A stretch of DNA of 64,000 bases, taken from Norana najaformis. Taxonomy: Eukaryota; Annelida; Clitellata; Crassiclitellata; Hormogastridae. Shown one piece after another: positions 60,412-64,000 of the stretch (the first letter of the stretch is position 1; each line of letters opens with the position of its first letter). A program made the position numbers and the translations under genes. The DNA lies in the NCBI GenBank assembly GCA_964023275.1, contig OZ029915.1, forward strand, positions 40,975,238 to 41,039,237. The letters are read 5' to 3'. The notes under the pieces were generated by a model that saw only the letters and a program-made list of their open reading frames with translations, was not told where the DNA came from and did no database searches.

Positions 60412-60690
60412 TTTATTCACACCAACTACTGTTTATCTGTTTGCAGAAATCACTGTCTTTATCTTCAGTTTTAATGTTAAAAAGCGTATACATGCAGATG
60501 AGTCTAAAAGCAGCCTATGTGTCGAATCCACTCTAAAGATTTTCATTTGAGGTTATATGGGGGTGTTCTGTCATAGTCGTTTCTTAAGACAACAAAACAA
60601 GAAATAAACGATAGATTATTGAAATGTTAGCATGATTTAGTTTGTTATTAAGAACTTTCACACAATCGACAGACTTGTGAATTATTTAAT
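60412..60690 (-). terminator. Candidate poly(A) signals of the bHLH gene
   Basis: On the minus strand ATTAAA lies at 60685-60690, about 270 bases past the stop codon, and AATAAA at 60412-60417, about 540 bases past it. Either could end the transcript; there is no direct evidence for use. Confidence 0.35.
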
Positions 60691-60957
60691 AAGGACATAA
60701 GATTTTATACCTAAGCATTTCCAGTCATAGATGAAAGTTTGTTTTGCGAAGGGCACTTACGTGACATATCGTAGATTCTCATCAACGTAACTTTTTGATG
60801 AGAATTAACACAACTGGAAAGGATAATCGATGCCAGCGCCCTAGTAAATGCAGGAAACTAACGTAAGTGTTGTAAGGCACTTGGTGGTATAGGTCGTTTC
60901 TTCCTGTTGTTCGTTTTGCTTTGTCTCAATGTTCCATTGATACTTGAGCGCTGGATG

Positions 60958-61902
60958 TCACGTGGACGTAGCTGGCGGAAGTTGATGCGACAGGAAGTGC
61001 TTACTGAAATTTGGAACCGGAAGTGGCGGGATAATTGAGAAAGGAGGCGGGCATAGCGACGATTTCATGGCGGCCATCGTGATGCACTGTACGCATGCGC
61101 AGGGTGCGTGTAGCGACCACAGTCCGTGAGCGTGTTCTGGTACCGGGGGTCGAATCCCTGATGCTATGGTGCTAGGCATCGATGATTCTCTCGGCGTTGA
61201 GCTTACCACCGGAGAGGCCCTTTGTCTGAAAGAGGTAATACCGTTGCTGGCCTGATTGGTGAATCCATGCGGTGAGGTGGATGAGACGCTGTGTAAGGGC
61301 AGGGATGGAATTCCCAGCGATGGTAGAGATGGCAAGGCAGCGGGACTCAGGGTGGGCAGTGAGGCAGTGGGTGGGCCAGGTGGTGATAGGGTGCTACCGA
61401 TGGAGCCGCCACGATAGCACTCCGGGAGCAGCTTCTTCATCTCCTCGAGTGAACTGTTGAGCATGAGGATGTAGTTCTTGGCTAGGAGTAGCGTTGCGAT
61501 CTTGGACAGTTTTCGAACGGAAGGACCGTGGGCGTAGGGCATGACCTCTCTGAGTGCATCAAGTGCAGAGTTCAGATCGTGCATCCTCTTTCGTTCACGG
61601 CTGTTCACCTTCAGCCGCAGCTCCTGCAGCTCCCTCTCGTCCAGACACTCTCTGCTCGACTCTCGCTTCGAGGACCTTGCACCGGATGACCTCTTGGCAA
61701 CGCCTCTATGCGCTCTCCTCGACCTCGCTGATTCCGACTTCCGCTGAGGACTCGAACGATGGACGTAGGCGGAAGAAGAATCGGGAAAGAAGCTGTCCTT
61801 GCTACTGGAGTCGTCTTCCTCGTCCTCGGAAGTGGAAAAACTGTCCTCGATATTCGTCACGTTGATCAGTCTGTCCGCTCTCGCACTGTTCTTATACGCC
61901 AT
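60958..61902 (-). CDS. Olig-family bHLH transcription factor, intronless
   Basis: A 314-aa nuclear DNA-binding protein of the Olig subgroup of class A bHLH factors. Residues 21-60 are Ser/Asp/Glu-rich (acidic) and 57-90 Arg/Ser-rich. The bHLH spans about 95-158: basic region [16 protein letters not shown], helix 1 [15 protein letters not shown], helix 2 [19 protein letters not shown] then SLEEMKKLL. The [11 protein letters not shown] and [17 protein letters not shown] strings point to Olig rather than the related bHLHe22/23 (Beta3) group. A Pro/Ser-rich tail follows, with a C-terminal [12 protein letters not shown] motif (262-273) that resembles the W-x-PCxCxxCQ motif of vertebrate Olig2/3. 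Olig genes are usually single-exon in their coding part, as here. I chose the ATG at 61902 (GAAATGG, strong Kozak context); the frame stays open six codons upstream but only to a GTG. The family specifies neural and glial precursors and often acts as a repressor; the role in this species is inferred. Confidence 0.95.
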   Translation of the reverse strand: MAYKNSARADRLINVTNIEDSFSTSEDEEDDSSSKDSFFPDSSSAYVHRSSPQRKSESARSRRAHRGVAKRSSGARSSKRESSRECLDERELQELRLKVNSRERKRMHDLNSALDALREVMPYAHGPSVRKLSKIATLLLAKNYILMLNSSLEEMKKLLPECYRGGSIGSTLSPPGPPTASLPTLSPAALPSLPSLGIPSLPLHSVSSTSPHGFTNQASNGITSFRQRASPVVSSTPRESSMPSTIASGIRPPVPEHAHGLWSLHAPCACVQCITMAAMKSSLCPPPFSIIPPLPVPNFSKHFLSHQLPPATST

Positions 61903-62064
61903 TTCTTGAAATACTCTCACGTTCTTCTTAATTATCGCCTTATTAGAAATACACTAATCGTCGCTTGGCAATCCACAAAGTAACAGCTAACTTAAAACCG
62001 ATTTGGAACGCAAATCGTTTATCACCTCTGTTAAAATAATCAGTTTTTCTTTTATTCAGAGATC

Positions 62065-62094
62065 TTATCGTCTTCTTGCGTTGACTTTATTCAT
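62065..62094 (-). promoter_or_regulatory. Possible 9-codon upstream ORF
   Basis: On the minus strand ATG AAT AAA GTC AAC GCA AGA encodes MNKVNAR and runs on through two more Arg codons to TAA. It sits 163 bases before the main ATG, close to the predicted start of transcription, so it counts only if the transcript starts upstream of 62094. Confidence 0.3.
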
Positions 62095-62129
62095 CGACCG
62101 AAGGCTGCGATCTTATCTCGAGTTCCGAT

Positions 62130-62137
62130 CTTTATAT
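62130..62137 (-). promoter_or_regulatory. TATA box for the bHLH gene
   Basis: ATATAAAG on the minus strand (within ACCGATATAAAGATCGG). Placed 228 bases upstream of the ATG, it predicts a transcription start near 62100-62107. Confidence 0.6.
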
Positions 62138-62213
62138 CGGTGCAAAATGAGGCGTTTGACAGCGTCGGCAGTCGTCGGGTGAATTGAAATTGTCCCGCAC
62201 TCAGTGGCTCTTC

Positions 62214-62218
62214 ATTGG
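62214..62218 (-). promoter_or_regulatory. CCAAT box
   Basis: CGCCAATGAA on the minus strand, about 80 bases upstream of the TATA box, the usual NF-Y distance. Confidence 0.5.
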
Positions 62219-62311
62219 CGACGATCTTTTACCCCATACGCGACCCCGTCCACGCTGTCGGTCCGTCAAAGGCGTATTGTCCAAGGGGCGGAACGCAATG
62301 TCCAGCGCTGG

Positions 62312-62323
62312 CCACGTCATTGG
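62312..62323 (-). promoter_or_regulatory. CCAAT plus CRE half-site
   Basis: CCAATGACGTGG on the minus strand combines a second CCAAT with a TGACGTGG half-site. It lies in a CpG-rich 62215-62410 segment that looks like a promoter-proximal CpG island. Confidence 0.45.
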
Positions 62324-62420
62324 CCGGCGGCCGCCCACTTGGTCTATTGTTCTGGCGGGCTGGTGAAAGCGACGGGGGTTACCGGTGGTCTCCCCGTGGG
62401 GCGAGATCGCAGGGAGCACT

Positions 62421-62779
62421 GATTAATCTGTTGGTCACTGAACGCTCCCAGGCATGGGCCGTCCGAGTGCTAATACCTAGGAACAATCTGTCACCAGAAG
62501 AGCTACTTTCTTCCTATCTTTCTCTTCCTTTCTCTCTCCTCTTCTGCTTTCACCCGACTGAGGCATGGTATAGGCTCACGAAAGCAGGGGTTCAAAGACG
62601 GATATTCTTCTTTGGATCTAATCGCCTGGACATTGCCATGCGCCCCTTTTTAGTCCATCTGGAAACGAACTGAAAGGAATCCGTTGTCGAAAAGGATAAT
62701 TCCAACATAGCTTGAAAAAGATGCAGCCAGATGACAGGTTTCCCAGGCTTCAAACTGTACAATAGAAATACCATCTACA
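62421..62779. other. Upstream flank of the bHLH gene
   Basis: No gene recognised; ORFs on both strands are short and antisense to each other. Confidence 0.45.
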
Positions 62780-63345
62780 CCACTCCTTTGCCTTTTTCAT
62801 TCTCTTTCCTCCTCATTTCCCCTCACCATCCTCTACCCTCCTCTTTTTCCTTTCCATCCTCTCTTCTCTTTCTTTGTCTTTCAATCCATTCTCCTCCTTC
62901 TTTCCCTCTCTATCTCCCCTTCTGCTTTGCCTTTTATCCTCTCTCTTCCTCATCTGCCTTTGTATCCTCTCTTTTTCTCTTTTGCCTTTCTATCCTATTT
63001 CCTGCTCCTTTTCCTTCTCCACCATCTTTATTCCTTTTTTATATTTCCATCCTCTTTTGTATTTCCATCCTCTCTTATTCTTCTTTGCCTTTCCATCCAC
63101 TCTGTTCCTTCTTTCCCTCTCCATCTTGTCTTCTCCTTTGCCATTCCATCCTCTCTTCTCCTCCGTTGCCTTTCCATCCACTCTGTTCCTTCTTTCCCTC
63201 TCCATCTTCTCTTCTCCTTTGCCATTCCATCCTCTCTTTTCCTCCTTTGCCTTTCCCTCCGATTTCCTCCTTTTCCCTCTCCATCTCTCTCTTCAATTCC
63301 CTATAAATGTTGTCTCCTCCTCTTCCCCCTCTTTTCGTGCTCTCT
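62780..63345. repeat. Polypyrimidine tract with an 80-bp sub-repeat
   Basis: About 560 bases are almost purely C and T on the plus strand, with sparse ATCC and TTTGCC interruptions. An approximately 80-bp unit (TGCCTTTCCATCCACTCTGT, then TCCTTCTTTCCCTCTCCATC and TCTTCTCCTTTGCCATTCCA) occurs twice in near-identical form from about 63087 to 63250. Long ORFs (191, 164 and 218 aa) are open only because of composition. The tract lies 0.7 kb upstream of the bHLH promoter. Confidence 0.9.
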
Positions 63346-63443
63346 CCCCGCACCCTTCACATCTCTGAACCCGCAAATCGTCCGTCTGGTCGTCCGGCGG
63401 CCGTCAGTCGAGGCCACTTTGAAGTGTCTCCAGGTAGACATTA

Positions 63444-63773
63444 TTGTGCGCCCACTCAAGCGGAAGTACCTTGCTACACCTTGGTTGCGTTTATCCGTTG
63501 CTAACACGACCTGTCAAACGCGGTCCATATCCATCACATCAAAGCCTAGGAAAACAATTCTCAGATCAAACGGTGCTAGTTGAACCTAAAGAGCCGGTGA
63601 CAGGAGCAAAATACCACCACAGTGTACATAGTCTGTTAAGCGAAATCAAAGCACCGGTCGCAAGTGAAAAGCCGAAGTGCGAAGGCAATCACACCGATGA
63701 AGCGATTTCAGAGCAAGATGATGCAGAATCACTTACAAGTATGAATGCGAACGAACTTGACACTAAACAATAG
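63444..63773 (+). CDS. Possible terminal exon, unrecognised
   Basis: From about 63565 the frame reads as an acidic, Lys/Ser-rich sequence (VEPKEPVTGAKYHHSVHSLL, then SEIKAPVASEKPKCEGNHTD, EAISEQDDAESLTSMNANEL) to a TAG at 63771. The composition is unlike the surrounding simple repeats. TTCTCAG/AT at 63558-63566 could be a splice acceptor, but no upstream exon was found. No family is recognised. The N-terminal part before 63560 reads through unrelated sequence and is probably not coding. Confidence 0.25.
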   Translation: MCAHSSGSTLLHLGCVYPLLTRPVKRGPYPSHQSLGKQFSDQTVLVEPKEPVTGAKYHHSVHSLLSEIKAPVASEKPKCEGNHTDEAISEQDDAESLTSMNANELDTKQ

Positions 63774-64000
63774 CTATGGTAGAACTATAATTTATTTCTG
63801 CTTGGTTGATTGCTTTTATAGTCTAAATAAGAACACGAACGTAATTGTAGCAGATACGACGCGCGGTGGTCTAATGGTTAGCGTGCCGGACGGTCAACCG
63901 AGGACCGGGGGTTCAAAACCCCGCCAGAACAGAAACAGAACAGAAAATTTGGAATTCCTGTTCCCCAAGCGAACTCAACTATAAAATTAGTACATTCACT
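63774..64000. other. Window end; contains a tRNA-like head
   Basis: Apart from the tRNA-like element described next, nothing recognised. Confidence 0.4.
63859..63931 (+). repeat. tRNA-derived SINE head or tRNA pseudogene
   Basis: GGTGGTCTAATGGTTAGCG is a strong A-box and GGTTCAAAACC (63910-63920) a perfect B-box, at tRNA spacing. The acceptor ends do not pair and the T-stem has one mismatch, so a working tRNA is unlikely. CAGAACAGAAACAGAACAG and a GGAATTCCTGTTCCCCA string follow, as in a SINE body cut off by the window end. Confidence 0.6.

Noticed and set aside
61541..61865. Plus-strand ORFs of 68 and 103 aa
   Set aside because: Antisense shadows of the Olig-like coding sequence.
62731..63583. 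Long plus-strand ORFs of 191, 164 and 218 aa
   Set aside because: All lie in the polypyrimidine tract, where stop codons are rare for compositional reasons; three frames are open at once.
63859..63931. Functional tRNA gene
   Set aside because: Promoter boxes are good, but the acceptor stem does not pair and the T-stem has a mismatch.

Overview
This window looks like non-coding-rich nuclear DNA from an animal, most likely a marine invertebrate. It is moderately AT-rich and packed with microsatellites and minisatellites, tRNA-derived SINEs and decayed non-LTR retrotransposons. It has no bacterial-style gene density, ribosome-binding sites or operons. Nothing in the sequence fixes the phylum. 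Two host genes are supported. One is a complete intronless bHLH transcription factor of the Olig family (60958-61902, minus strand). The other is the first coding exon of a class C GPCR resembling GABA-B receptor subunit 1 (27550-27933, minus strand); its later exons were not found.

Layout. 1-27 kb is intergenic or intronic: three SINE copies, a 29-bp minisatellite (2.9 kb), a 10-bp minisatellite (10.9 kb), a 46-50-bp minisatellite (24.5 kb), long trinucleotide tracts and one unrecognised frame-disrupted ORF (26.4 kb). 27-28 kb holds a SINE and the receptor exon; sequence to the left of the exon would be its intron. 28.8-30.4 kb holds a reverse-transcriptase fragment cut off by a 35-bp perfect direct repeat, then a 55-bp minisatellite. 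33-51 kb is a retrotransposon graveyard: CR1/L2-like 3' ends at 33.6, 43.4 and 46.5 kb, a second LINE type ending in a WFGHV-type domain at 36.8, 41.0 and 50.7 kb, and a compact LTR-like unit with internal repeats at 38.3-39.1 kb. 49.9-57 kb contains GC-balanced, CpG-containing blocks without ORFs that could be regulatory DNA. 58-64 kb holds a LINE fragment, a (TA)n tract, a SINE end, the Olig-like gene with a TATA/CCAAT promoter, a 560-bp polypyrimidine tract, a possible exon and a tRNA-like SINE head.

How parts relate. The clearest non-gene structure is a short 3'-terminal signal, GGCGCTATATAAAT and close variants, followed by a simple-repeat tail. It occurs at the ends of the CR1/L2-like LINEs, in a related form at the ends of the tRNA-Thr-derived SINEs, and alone at about ten other places. 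This is the pattern expected when a LINE mobilises SINEs through a shared 3' tail. The two host genes have no evident functional link to each other beyond both belonging to families used in nervous systems. I did not find a convincing new molecular system; the unusual items are mostly repeat biology.
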